Shown in pieces: positions 11,781 to 22,119 of a stretch of DNA of 64,000 bases. A program made the translations under genes and the position numbers. The stretch covers positions 13,412,534-13,476,533 of the forward strand of contig CAKAKS010000004.1 of the NCBI GenBank assembly GCA_916700875.1, read 5' to 3'. Source of the DNA: Sebastes aleutianus (Eukaryota; Chordata; Actinopteri; Perciformes; Sebastidae). The notes under the pieces are model-generated. The model saw nothing but the letters and a program-made list of their open reading frames with translations. It had not been told where the DNA came from and ran no database searches. Within the stretch, counting starts at the first letter, position 1. Every line of letters begins with the position of its first letter.

Positions 11781-11911
11781 TTAAGGATACAGGAATAAAT
11801 ATTCATATATACAATTTTAGTTTTTTACCTGGGATTTCCTCAGAGCTCTGACTGGACTTTGTGTTGATCATCATGAAGCTCTGAGAGCTCTGAGTAAAGT
11901 GGAGGTACAAT

Positions 11912-12285
11912 TTCTGGATGAATTGCCATCAAATTTGGCACAGACATTCATGTCCCCCTCAGGATGAATTGTAATCACTTAAGGGGATTTTGTGACTTTT
12001 CATCTGGCGTTATCATCTGGTCACAATTTTTAATTTGGCCAATACTTTGGTTTATGACTAAATAGTAAAAATCCAATGACATTCCCATCAGCCTCAGATG
12101 CACTTTGTGTTAAGTGCTGATTAGCAAATGCTAGCATGCAAAACTAAGATGGGGAACATGGTAAACATTATAACTGCTTAACATCAGCATGTCAGCATGC
12201 TGATGTTGGCATTTAGCTCAAAGTGCTGCTGTGCCCACAGTAAGTGCAGCCTCACAGAGCTGCTAGTGTGGCTGTTGACTCTTGG
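11912..12285 (+). mobile_element. Family B repeat, 3' type piece
   Basis: Landmarks are TTGCCATCAAATTTGGCACA, GGTTTATGACTAAATA, AACATGGTAAACATTA and CTCACAGAGCTGCTAGTGTG. It includes a perfect hairpin at 12180-12207. The end matches 48900-48950. Confidence 0.6.
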
Positions 12286-15200
12286 TCTTGTCATTATCTG
12301 TGACATACTACAGAGCTGCACTAATGCGCTAGTGCATTACTTGCTTTGAGTTGAGGCCATATACAGTATGATCTATCTGACAACACCCAAGGTCTTTTCA
12401 CAGCTTATAGGATCTCTGCATTAACAACATTGATGAGTTGCATGATGATACTTGCTGTATCCCTCATGTTACAGCTATAGCTGATGGGTTTGTCCTACAC
12501 AGGTCTAGTTTCCTGGATGGATAGGGGTTGTGGTGCAATGGAAGTATGACAGAGGAATGATAACTTTTTTATGTATTAATGCAAGGTAAACCAATCCAGC
12601 ACTTGTACTATAGCTGGAAAAATAGCACATCTCACTGATCTTATTTATTGTGCTCTTTATCTAGATAGAAGATAAGCACCACAGATGTACTACCGTATCT
12701 AAAAATGCAACTACTGTTGTCTCGCTGCCAGTGTGAACTGTAAAACCTGAAACACTAATGCAGGACAGAAGGAAATGCAGCTTCAGGACATGGCTACCAT
12801 TGGAAGTGCTGATAGTTGCAGGCTAAACTTGAAAGAAACAAAAGTGTTTTCAATTATTGTTATTTGGCGGAGGGGGACAACATAGTGATAAAAGAAAAAA
12901 AAAGGTTTCACACCATGCGGCCACATACTGTACACCCTTTTATGTTGTAAAAGATGACAGCCTTATGGTCTTTGATGAGGACTGTAATGTTTTTATGACA
13001 TGAAATGGTGGAAAAGGTACCAAAGACTGCAGTCGTTACCATTTCGCTCATGTGCTTCCTGCTGAGTTTAAGCATGGAAAAATAATAACTGCAGTTCTTC
13101 ATGCCTGTGATATCTTTGCATTCACTAAAGTAAATGTCTGGTCGATGCTATAGTTTCTAGATTTGACTGGAAAGGCCATCAAGAAAGGCCTCATTATGTG
13201 AAAGAGACATGCACAAACCAACAGACCCATAAATAAAAGCTATATTTCTCTACAGCTCTCGTTGCTGAACTCTCCTAACTGGCCCGATGATGAAGAAAAA
13301 TCTGACTGCAGACGGCATCACAAAGCCAAATGACGGCAATGGATCAGATAGATACAATCGCCAATTTGTAAAGCGAGAGATTGGCTCCAGCAGGAAAATA
13401 GGCTGCCTCCTCATTGATTCCGCAGCGCCCAATAATGACGCAGAATCCATCACTGACTGGGGGGAAGAATATGTTCCCACCGTTGCTAAAAGGTGGCGGT
13501 AACAGCGTGCGTGCTGTTCATTACAGTCAGAATGAATGCCCATATTGTGGCCATTATCTTCATGAAAGGACAGGGAAGGTGTCAGACGGTGCAGGCAGGC
13601 GTGGTGGAAAAATACAGACGGTGTGAAACAGACAAGACACAAATGATGTCTGTGGAAAACGCAGTAGCTGTTATGAGTCAAAATGAGGCGACTGAAAATA
13701 TTCTTCTACAACTAACAGCTGTCAACTGAATTCCGACAGCCGTCCAAACAGAAAAAGAAGCAGAAATGATACTAGAATAACACAGGATGCTTGACGAGAG
13801 TTGTCATATTGTGTATGTAAAAGGGGATGTTGCACAGCCGTGCCACTAACTGAATGTTGTTAAATTGCCAGTAAAAGCAAATTAATTGTTTTTTTCGAGG
13901 TCGTTTCTGCAAAATCTATTTATAGGAAAAAAAATAAATGACACATGGTGGTGTAAAGCAATCACATTATGGCATTAAAATTGGTGCATTGCTGTCACTC
14001 CTGGCAACAACACATGGTCATTATTGCTTACTTGCAATTATGTCTTTCAGCTGGCCTACCCCTTTCTAACCCCTAAACTTCCTCCCTATACATTTAGATC
14101 TTTGACAAAATGCATTATTAAGTATATCTTTCCCTTATCCCCTCCTTTCCCATTTTTCCTCCTCCTCTGTCCCCACTCTCCTCCCTTCTCTCTGGAGCGC
14201 TCCGGTGCAGTCTAATTAGAGCCTCCGGTATAGGATGTCATTATCTCTCTGCTGTTTTCTGGCACGCTGGGTACAGTGCAGTACTGTATCAGCACGGGGA
14301 AGTGAAAGCACGCGGCACATGCACGGTGAATGGGGTGGGTGGCATCCCCTGCATCCTTCACTGCAGTAGCATGTGTGTGTTTTAGAAAGAGAGTACAGTA
14401 AGCGGTGGTGGGTGCGAGAGCTTCGGGACTGTGTGAAGATGGATTTGTGCTAAAAAATGTTATTTGCCGCCTTGTCCGTCAGTGCCAACGACAGTCAGCC
14501 TTTGGCCCGTGATTTGCCTTGTGAGACACTCCTGCAGGGCGAAATATGACATTGATTCAGACCAAGGAAAATACATCATACTGCCAGGCTCGATCACTCT
14601 GTCGCTTTTTCATGCACATACACGGCCTTGGCCTCACACACACACACGGATTCATGCATGCCACACACACAAAATTGACTTATGGTCCTCTTTGGTGCTG
14701 TGGCCACGACGCACTGGCTGACTCACGCACTCCACTTAAGAGAGACTAAGGAATCAATGCTGCTTTTTCTGCATCGACTGTCACATTTAACCGGGTCCAG
14801 GGTCCCTCCTAATACCCATTTCATTTATTGTGTGGTTCCACATGAGTGCTGATGATGGAGAGAATGGCTCTATAGGTGGATGACGCAGTCATATAGTTCC
14901 TGTGGCCTTGGGGTTTAAAGTAGCTGAATCCGAAGGACATTTCTGAAGGGAGGCAAGGGCGCTAGCGGAAAATATGCGACCCGAAGAATATTATGTCAGA
15001 TAAGAGCTAAGCAACTGCTGTGGCCATGAATCACAGTCGCACCATTATTATCAGCCAGGCATATCATAAGTTGGTGTGTGTGTGTATAGTACAATAGCCT
15101 GCAGCGCAGTATGAAAAACCTGCATGAAAAAGTGGTGTGGACCAAATCACAGTTTCCATCAGAGAAGTTTAATAGCTTCCCTAATGTGAACTGTATGACT

Positions 15201-15391
15201 TTAAAAAAGGATCTCTGTGGTGGCCACAAAGAGGAAAGGATAACATCTTGTAACATTAACAAGTGCTGAATTAGTGAAACAAATAGTGACGGTTGAGCTG
15301 ACATCGCAGCTGCCTTATCTAACTCCTGGGAGTAACGGGAGAATGCACACACTGAGAACAGAACCCCATTTATAAAATCCTATATAGTAAG

Positions 15392-15785
15392 TAGGGATGG
15401 GCTGGGTATCGGTAGGCCTACTCAATACCTTTAAGGTATATACCGAAATAACCCAGTACCAAGCAGTATCAAAACTTCTCCAGTCAAAAGATACCTGCAA
15501 TCGATCCTTTTAGTAACAAAATCTAGAAAAAAAAACACCACTATTTGTATGGTTTTGCTCGCAGCCAAACATTGGCCCACTACCGCAGCAGCTACAACCA
15601 ATAAAGCCGGGATTGCCTGCTGGCACACGGCTGTATGAGCGCTCTGCAGTGCGACAGCGATTAGCTAGCCAGTGGGACAGCTTCCATTCACATAATGATT
15701 GAAGTACCCTATTGGTATTGGTATCACTTTAAGGGTACTGGTATTAGTACCGGCATCGTCATTTTTTAAATGATATCCAGTCCTA
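15392..15785 (+). mobile_element. hAT-like MITE, 394 bp
   Basis: The ends TAGGGATGGG and CCAGTCCTA form a short imperfect inverted repeat, followed inward by GGGTATCG on one side and GATATCC on the other. The flanks ATAGTAAG and ATAGTTAG form an 8-bp target duplication with one mismatch, as expected for hAT transposition. No transposase is present. Confidence 0.65.
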
Positions 15786-16245
15786 ATAGTTAGTCACTAT
15801 TTTGAATGTATTGACTTAATTTCTTGCAATAACCTTTAGTATGGTTAAATTAGGTTTTTCTATATACAGTATCTACATTTTTACATTCTAACATATGCTA
15901 AAATGACTGAAAGAAAATGTCAAACAAGCTTTTTGAACATCCTTTAAGTACTAATCTCAAAGATTTTCATCTAAATAAAGGTCTGTTAAGTCACTATCAA
16001 TCGCCAAATGAGGTAACACAATGGTGATTGAGCCTATAGCCCCTTGATCAAAGCCCCTTGCATTTGCAGTAGTACGAACTGGGTGTCTGTGGCGACATTC
16101 CTGGGAAAAATCACAAGCAGCGATCTCTGGGAAGTCAGATCCAAAAACACACCTGTAATTACCGCTTATCGCCATAGGTGCCACCAAAGAGAACAAAACG
16201 GGGATGTTCGATATTGTAAGTTTAAGCCATTATCTAACTAGAAAG

Positions 16246-16995
16246 CAACGAATCTGTCTATCTGTGTGTCTTTCTGTATGTCCTTTGCATATCTCGAGAA
16301 CCGATCATCCAATTGACTCCAAACTTGGCGGGTGTATTGCTGGGGACCCAAGGGAGTGCAGTGTGGAATGTGGTGCAATTTGACCAGATGGTGGCGCTAT
16401 TGCAATGAACTTTACATTTTGGCCTGTAACTTATGAACCTTAACTATCAGAAACATAATTCTTTTTTTTCCTGGATTCTGTTGGTCCAGACAAGTCTATC
16501 CAGATAAGCCTCGCCCATTTGCATCTCGATTTTCTACCATTTTCAATTGTATCCAAATCAGATTTTTTGCTACTACTCCTACAGATTTCGAGCAATTGGC
16601 ACCAGATTTGGTAGAGAACATCTCTGGCCCTCAACGTTAGCTCAAATGCTGTGGACAAACAATGTCATATCTCTTGAATGCTTTGTGCTATTGCGACCAC
16701 ATTTGGTGGACTTGTGAAAATATTATGTCTGAGAGACCATGACAAATTTGGTGCCATTTGGCAGACACGTGGCGCTGTACCAGCATCATCTACCTATAAA
16801 GGAAGTATTCTCTGTCTGTCCGTGTATGTATGTATGCATGTATGTATGTATGTATGTATATATGACCTCCCTTTGCATATCTCGAGAGCCATTTATCCAA
16901 TCGACTTCACACTTGGCAGGTACAAACAGCCATACCACGGTTCTCGAGAACGCTGCAAGCAGCACTTCTGGGGGCCAAGCAATCTGCCCATTCCA
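16246..16995 (+). repeat. Diverged duplicated repeat with ATATCTCGAGA motifs
   Basis: Two similar segments (about 16250-16400 and 16805-16960) share TTTGCATATCTCGAGA, a TCCAAT-GACT box and CAAACTTGGC-like words. Each is preceded by a CTGTCTGT/TATGTATG-type run. The sequence between them includes TGGCACCAGATTTGGTAGA-like text. The style is that of a fish repeat; the family name is unknown to me. Confidence 0.5.
16822..16861 (+). repeat. (TATG)n microsatellite
   Basis: A near-perfect TATG run with one GCATG interruption. Confidence 0.9.
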
Positions 16996-16999
16996 GACA

Positions 17000-18100
17000 G
17001 TCACGAGCTCCGAACGGGTACTGCACTAGTAAATTGCAGGAACATTTTACCTCACCATTTACAATTACAGTATTATATATGAGGCCAAACCCCTTTACAT
17101 CCTTAAAGTGCAGGCCTCGTAATATCTTTTGTCCTTGACGTAATTATTCTAAACATAAAAGTCCGTCAAAGTAAAAATGTGGCCTTATTCTATTAAATCA
17201 AGTCCAGTAAATGCACCCAGAAGAGAGCCAACACGATTTCAGGAGTAGATTAAGTGCAGTCATGGGCTGGACTGTGTGTGTGTACGTATATGGTCGAGCC
17301 ATATGGATTCATATGAGAAGTCATAGTGTTTGTAAAATGTGGCCTTTTCCTGCACTGCTGCTCTACACCCTCGGGGAACTTTTAATCCTGTAGCATTAAT
17401 GCAGCACGGGTACCTCTGGTAGATAAGGAAGCATGTCTAGTGCTTAGGTGTTAGGGGATGTAGCGAAGGTGTGTACATACCTGTGTGTATGTATGTCAGT
17501 GTTTGTATATGCATGCAGGGCGGCGTGGAAAACAAACGCAGGCTGTCGGCGGCCTCAGGGTCAAACTGCATGGCAACACTATTTCATCAGCACTAACGCT
17601 CCTTCTCTCGGTCTGTCCGGTCTACCTCCACTCATCTCCCTCTCTTTTTCTCCTTCCATCCCTCTTTTCCTCTTGGCAACAGCTTGCTGATTAAAAAAAT
17701 GGGCCTGACCCCTAGTAAACCCTCTCTGCCTATCTGTCTGACCCTAGCAGAGGAACAAGTCCCCCCGCAGCCACAAACACTCACGTTGGGATACTGCTGA
17801 CAGCTGCACACAAACCCACATGCAATATCAAAGCTTCCTGATGCAACCCTTGATCTCACTGCGTGTGTGAAGGAATGCTGAATGGAAACACCAAATTAAT
17901 ACGATAAAATACTCAACAAGAGTCTTGAAGTTGAAAATTCCTCAAGGAATGAAGACATATAGTGAACAACAGCCTTGTGGCATCTATCTTTCTTGATTTG
18001 TCGTCTGGCGTAACCGCGTTCTGCTGTCATCAACCCACGCTGATGGGAGCGCGACTTCATTTCCATTTTATCCTGTGTGACATTTCAAAATTGGGCAGTA
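17000..18100. other. Intronic stretch without recognised features
   Basis: I see only GT-rich patches near 17270 and 17480 and CT-rich sequence near 17630-17680. The open frames are compositional. Confidence 0.6.
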
Positions 18101-18145
18101 AATCTAATTCACAGTTGGATGGGAGCGTAGCTTAGCGTCACTAAC

Positions 18146-18273
18146 CTTGGAGCGCGGCGGAGCACGGATGTACCATTTACAGTCGACGGCCTCGGCGGCG
18201 CCAGCCTTCCCGTCTCTGGTGATCTGATGGGACTCAACGATACCTTCTGGGCCAACCATGTCATACTGACAGG
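18146..18273 (-). CDS. neto1: Neto1-like exon: start of CUB domain 2
   Basis: This 128-nt exon has acceptor gtgtgtttcag and donor AAG|gttagtga. Two bases complete the split Ser codon, then 42 codons run from CQYDMVGPEG to RAPPRSK. It carries the first two of the four conserved CUB cysteines (SCQYD and VDCKWY) and the VDCKWYIRAP core strand. In the family, CUB domains are extracellular beta-sandwiches; the Neto CUB2 domain contributes to binding of ionotropic glutamate receptors. Relative to the NETO1 consensus I remember, the stretch between EGIVES and AVDCKW is the most divergent (HQITRDGKAGAAE). The exon ends in phase 0, which fits the next exon starting at IYLRFL. Confidence 0.93.
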
Positions 18274-18527
18274 CTGAAACACACGCATATGCATAAACAC
18301 ACACATGCACACATATATGCATGTGTGCGGTTCGAGCAAACACATGCACACACAAATACCACACAGGTACACACAAACTTTAAACAACACGAATAATACA
18401 TATAACTGGAGGAACGACAGAATAAATAGGCTTTATTGAGATAAAAATAGTGAATGTGAAAACAAGTGAGAGAAAAAGAGAAAGGAAGAAACAGAGGCAG
18501 AAAGAGAGAGAGAGGGAGTATACCTAC
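18274..18527 (-). other. Short intron between microexon and CUB2 start, 254 bp
   Basis: On the coding strand the intron opens with gtaggtata, runs into a CU-rich block, and ends in a UG-rich block just before the acceptor gtgtttcag. The shortness, compared with the kilobase introns elsewhere, and the strong base bias at both ends are directly visible. The bias could recruit splicing regulators; that is inference. Confidence 0.85.
18464..18518 (-). promoter_or_regulatory. CU-rich intronic tract downstream of the 42-nt exon
   Basis: The plus strand is an almost pure purine run, so the pre-mRNA carries an uninterrupted CU-rich tract starting within about 10 nt of the microexon donor. A second CU-rich tract with a UGC triplet lies just upstream of the microexon acceptor (about 18570-18595). 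Pyrimidine tracts of this sort bind PTB proteins, and UGC near the acceptor is the SRRM4/nSR100 motif. Function at this locus is inferred. Confidence 0.4.
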
Positions 18528-18569
18528 AGGGCAGAGGTGGGGGGACTCCCATGTCTGCAAAGTCCGGAT
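18528..18569 (-). CDS. neto1: Neto1-like exon: CUB1-CUB2 linker, 42-nt microexon
   Basis: This tiny exon reads (D)PDFADMGVPPPLP plus the first base of a Ser codon, the proline-rich linker between CUB1 and CUB2 of NETO1. On the minus strand the acceptor is ctctctcctcag and the donor is gtaggtata. A donor four bases further down (after GTAG) would break the frame, so the first GT is preferred. The exon begins in phase 1 (it completes a G|AT Asp codon from an unseen upstream exon) and ends in phase 1, joining the next exon to give PLPSCQYD. Its length of 14 codons means skipping would keep the frame. It lies only 254 bp upstream of the next exon and is too short to be found as an open reading frame. 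CU-rich tracts flank it on both sides. Confidence 0.85.
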
Positions 18570-19059
18570 CTGAGGAGAGAGCAGAAGAGGGGTGGGGGGG
18601 GGCATTCATTTTTAATACATGATTACAAAATCAGGATCCTCATAGAGGCAAAAACAAGCAGGTGTAACAATGTACAGAGGAACTTCCTGCAGAGAAAACT
18701 ACAAATTGCTACCCTCACTCCTAAATTATTTTTGGCTTCGCTATACACTCTCGTTTGCAGTCGTCTTAAAGAGAACATGTTGGCTGCTGCCCATGTCATC
18801 TTCTGTCAAGTCCACAACTTGTGGTCAAATGTCATGAACTCCAGAATGTGAGATGCTTTGTTGGAAGCTCCACTTTTGCATAATTGTTGCACTTTTTGAA
18901 CACATATTTGCAATACAAATTTCCCGAAATCCTCCTGATCTCACAAACCATAGCCAAGAAGACATCGTGTGACTATCAAACTAACTAACAAGAGGTAATT
19001 TGGCATGCGGATGAGAGGGCATTTCAACATTTCCAAAACTGTCTTACACACTTATCGCT

Positions 19060-19125
19060 AGTATGCCACTGGTTAAGCTACTGCATGCCAATGGTGGCAC
19101 GTGTGCCTAAGGTTGCCTACCCCTG
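19060..19125 (-). mobile_element. hAT-type terminus (CAGGGGTAGGCAACC end)
   Basis: Read on the minus strand, this piece begins CAGGGGTAGGCAACCTTAGG. CAGGGGTCGGCAACC-like ends belong to a widespread vertebrate hAT group. The outside flank on the plus strand is GTGTATAT. Confidence 0.55.
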
Positions 19126-19514
19126 GTGTATATGGTAGCATACTGAGGTTACTGTTTTACCCAGAGGGTTACTTATGGTAGTTTGCTCCCCAACCATATT
19201 CTGAAGACCCGCCCTACTCTGCCTCTGATTGGCTAGTACTCGTTGTCTTCTTTGCAGAATTTGTTAAGTTTAATGCTGATGAAAAGGCTTGGTGGAAGAC
19301 TGGAAGGGTTAATGATTTCAACTCAGATGTGGATGTTTTCATAAGGATGGGAGCCTTCTTCTATAGTGCTCTCATATATAATTAAGATTAAGGGAGATTT
19401 TCTTTTTTCTAAATGTTGCTACACACATTGCTTATATAGATGAAATAAAATCACAGATCTGTTGGAGATTCAACTTTTGATGTGGTGTCATAATTAAACT
19501 TAATGTAAACCTTA

Positions 19515-19588
19515 ATGTTGATATGGCACACTGATTCACAAGAAAATGTAAATTTGGCACTTCATATCAAAAAGGTTGCCGACCCCTG
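19515..19588 (-). mobile_element. Second hAT-type terminus (CAGGGGTCGGCAACC end)
   Basis: On the minus strand it begins CAGGGGTCGGCAACCTTTTT and continues GATATGAAGTGCCAAATT. It has the same orientation as the end at 19125, so the pair cannot be the two ends of an intact element. The outside flank on the plus strand is ATATACAC. Confidence 0.55.
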
Positions 19589-19599
19589 ATATACACAAT

Positions 19600-19945
19600 G
19601 ACAATGCTAGTACACTGATATTAAGCAGGTACAATGTTAACCATGTTCACCTTCTTAGTTTAGCATGTTATCATGCAAACAACATAGCTAATTAGCGTTA
19701 AACACAAAGCACAGCTTAGGCTGATTTGAACGTCATTTGGCTTTTTAAGTATGTGGCATAAACCAAAGTATTGGACAAGTTCAAATTTTACCCTGATGAT
19801 GGCGCTAGATGTAAAGTTAGAGGATCTCCAAAGTTATTAAAATGGATAATGAGGGGGGCATTTATGTGCGTACCAAATTTAACGGCAATCTTTTCGATAG
19901 TTGTTGAGATATTTCAGTCTGGACCAAGGTGGTGATGCTAAAATG
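19600..19945 (-). mobile_element. Family B repeat, reverse orientation
   Basis: Reverse-complement landmarks of the 11912-12285 piece are present: TAGCATGTTATCATGCA, GGCATAAACCAAAGTATTGG and GAGATATTTCAG near the end. Diverged. Confidence 0.5.
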
Positions 19946-19949
19946 TCAC

Positions 19950-21300
19950 CCCAATGTGACATGTTGCATGTGTACTGTATGCATTTAATGGAATAATTAA
20001 ACCTTATATCACTTTGTATATGTATGCAAACATCTATGCCAACCATACAGTATGTGAAGTCTGTGTAAGTACAGTGCATAAACTGAATTTCTCCCCAAAA
20101 AACCTAACTCTAAAATGCTCTCACTCTAACCAAATGAAGAGAATGAGCTCACCACAGTCTACCCACTCTCCTGAAATTATGTAAAATACCCTCATTATAG
20201 CTATATTTGTCAAAATCTAGTATCAACCAAATTTACTGGCAATTAAGGCTTTGCAAGCAAATTTAGAGGATCAAGGTCAAACTCTTGTGCAGTGGATGTT
20301 CTCTCAGGGTTTCATTCAACATGCTAATCACTAGAATATTCAGCTGTCTTTTACAGCAACTTTGACAGTAATTTGGTATAATTAGGTTTAGTATAATAAG
20401 ACTAGATACATTTTCTTAAACAAAGTAGCAGTGAAAACCAGGTTTTCTGAAGGAATACCATCCAGTCTAACTAAAGGCACATGACAATATGGTCACTGTC
20501 ACGTCACTATTGACTTACAGGGCCGATGACACTGTTGGTCTCAATAAGAATACACCAGGGATAAGGTTTTTTTGTTTGTACTGACACACTGAATATGAGT
20601 AAAAACTCCTTTGAGCTCACCAAATAAGTTTAAGTCTCATCTTTGTTCCCTTTTGCAGTGTCAGAACAAAACTGAACTGAAGCTTAACAGAGATAAATGA
20701 AAGAGCAAAAACATATCCTTATAGAAATATCCTTTAGAAAGGTTTCAGAAAATTTTAGCAGACCGTTGAGGACGTAGGGGGATCTAATCCTTAACCAAAC
20801 TTTAACACACTGAGAGTAAAAAAAGAAACTTTAACAAAGCTAAGGCCGTACGTTTTTATCAGCTAAATAAGATAAGGGAAGCGCCTGGTAAAGTTTTGAA
20901 AGTCAGCTTGAAGCGAAAAGGTCTTAAACACTTTTTTCTGTATAATGTTGCAATAAATTACATCAACAGGCCCGACCTTGCTGAGGTGAGTTACCTCGTC
21001 TTGCTAGTGAAACATCACAGTCTTGTCTCGTATCCCCATAGATTCAATATCGCTCCTCAGATGACTTCACACAAGACGGAAAATTGACTCTTGAAAAATC
21101 TCTAGTGTTCCTTCACGTCATCATTTCTGTGCGTGTGCTGTGCAGGGATGTTTTATCCACCATGCTCTGGCTGAATGTCAGATATATCTGCTTCTAAAGC
21201 ATAAATGGCTTTGAAATTAAGATAAATTATATTCAGAATTCACTTTTACAAACACAAATAAATGATTTATTTGATTTGAGTTATGAGCCTTCCTGTCACT
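19950..21300. other. Intronic stretch without recognised features
   Basis: AT-rich sequence; I see no repeat family or exon that I can name. Confidence 0.6.
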
Positions 21301-21307
21301 TATTACA

Positions 21308-22114
21308 GGCTGTTCTCATACACCGTTCAAAGCTATACCTACGAAAAGTAATGCGCTGTAATTCATATACATCCCACAAAATTAATTTGTATGTAATCCA
21401 CATAGTCGTGAACCAGGAAGTATAAAGAGCAAAAGAATGCTGTGTAGGGAGGTCGGGGTGGATAAGTGGGTCAAAAAACACTGGACTTTCGCTCAGAAAC
21501 CGGTGTTTGTACCCCGTGTGAAACCAGAAGTCAACGTTGACGTATTTGTCACGTAACTTAAGTTATCGATCTTTTCCTAAACCTAACCAAGTAGTTTTGT
21601 TGCCTAAACCCAACTAAGCAGTTTTCTTGCCTAAACCCAACTAAGTAATTTTGTTGCCTAAACCTAACCAAGTAGTTATGTTGCCTGAACCTAACCAAGT
21701 AGTTATGTTGCCTGAACCTAACCAAGTAGTTTTATTGGCTTGACCTAACTTAGTACTTGTGTTGCCTAAAGCTAATCAAATCAATCTTTTCTTAAACCTA
21801 ACCAAGTAGTTTTGTTGCCTAAATCTAACTAAGTAGTTGTGTTGCCTAAATCTAACTAAGTACTTTTGTTGCCTAAACCTAACTAAGTAGTGTTGTTGCC
21901 TAAACCTAACTAAGTAGTGCTGTTGCCTAAACCTAACTAAGTAGTGTAAGTATCTGCAAGTATCTAAGTTGTTTCCTGTGTTGACGGCAGTATATTTCGA
22001 TAAGACTGGAGCGGAAATCGTCACGTGTTGCTGGACATTCACAGGAAACTGCATGAAAAATGAGGGATAACTTTTCGTACGATATCATACAAACCGTTGT
22101 ATGAGGATACGTTG
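21308..22114 (+). mobile_element. Family E DNA element with inverted ends and internal minisatellite
   Basis: The left end GGCTGTTCTCATACACCG and, inverted, the right end (GTTGTATGAGGATACGTTGC read backwards) form an imperfect terminal inverted repeat of about 40 bp that continues to ACGAAAAG on both sides. A second copy lies at 45666-46212. The interior holds GTGTGAAACCAGAAGTCAACG and a 27-bp tandem array. No transposase frame, so non-autonomous. Confidence 0.7.
21576..21946 (+). repeat. 27-bp minisatellite, about 14 units, inside family E
   Basis: The unit resembles CCTAAACCTAACCAAGTAGT followed by TTTGTTG. About 13.7 units fit in 371 bp, with substitutions but almost no length change. Because 27 is a multiple of three, the minus strand shows an open frame of repeated nine-residue YLVRFRQQH-like units. 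There is no spacer sequence, so it is not a CRISPR array. Confidence 0.92.
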
Positions 22115-22119
22115 CTTAC

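Larger units (their letters stand above)
8414..18145 (-). other. Neto1-like intron, 9732 bp
   Basis: This intron lies between the first and middle CUB2 exons. Repeats named separately sit at 9624-10214, 10775-12285, 15392-15785 and 16246-16995. I see no gene or repeat that I can name in 8430-9620, 10220-10770, 12290-15390 or 17000-18100. Confidence 0.85.
93..18569 (-). other. neto1: Partial Neto1-like gene locus (five internal exons)
   Basis: Five exons in collinear order on the minus strand encode the CUB1-CUB2 linker, the whole second CUB domain and the LDL-receptor class A domain of a Neto (neuropilin and tolloid-like) protein. All intron borders are GT/AG and every codon phase matches, giving 513 nt (171 codons' worth) without a stop. 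The match is closer to NETO1 than NETO2: the CUB2 start carries EGIVES, then AVDCKWYIRAPPRSK, then SSVEDLK, and QEPPCE leads into the LDLa domain. NETO2, as I recall it, differs at these positions. Introns are 254, 9732, 1371 and 6607 bp. Known role of the family: type I single-pass membrane proteins that modulate kainate receptors (NETO1 also associates with NMDA receptors) at synapses. The 5' and 3' ends of the gene lie outside the window. Teleosts can carry a second NETO1-like copy (neto1l), which cannot be excluded here. Confidence 0.88.

Noticed and set aside
18109..18390. Whole minus-strand frames around 18.1-18.4 kb as coding
   Set aside because: Only 18146-18273 is exon in the CQYDMVGPEG frame; the rest runs through CA-rich intron or reads in another frame.
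21576..21946. Regular 27-bp repeats resembling a CRISPR array
   Set aside because: Units are directly adjacent without unique spacers and lie inside a eukaryotic DNA element; it is a minisatellite.
21776..22054. Minus-strand open frame with nine-residue repeats as a protein gene
   Set aside because: It arises because the 27-bp unit is a multiple of three; it has no homologous domain, and the frame reflects the repeat, not a gene.
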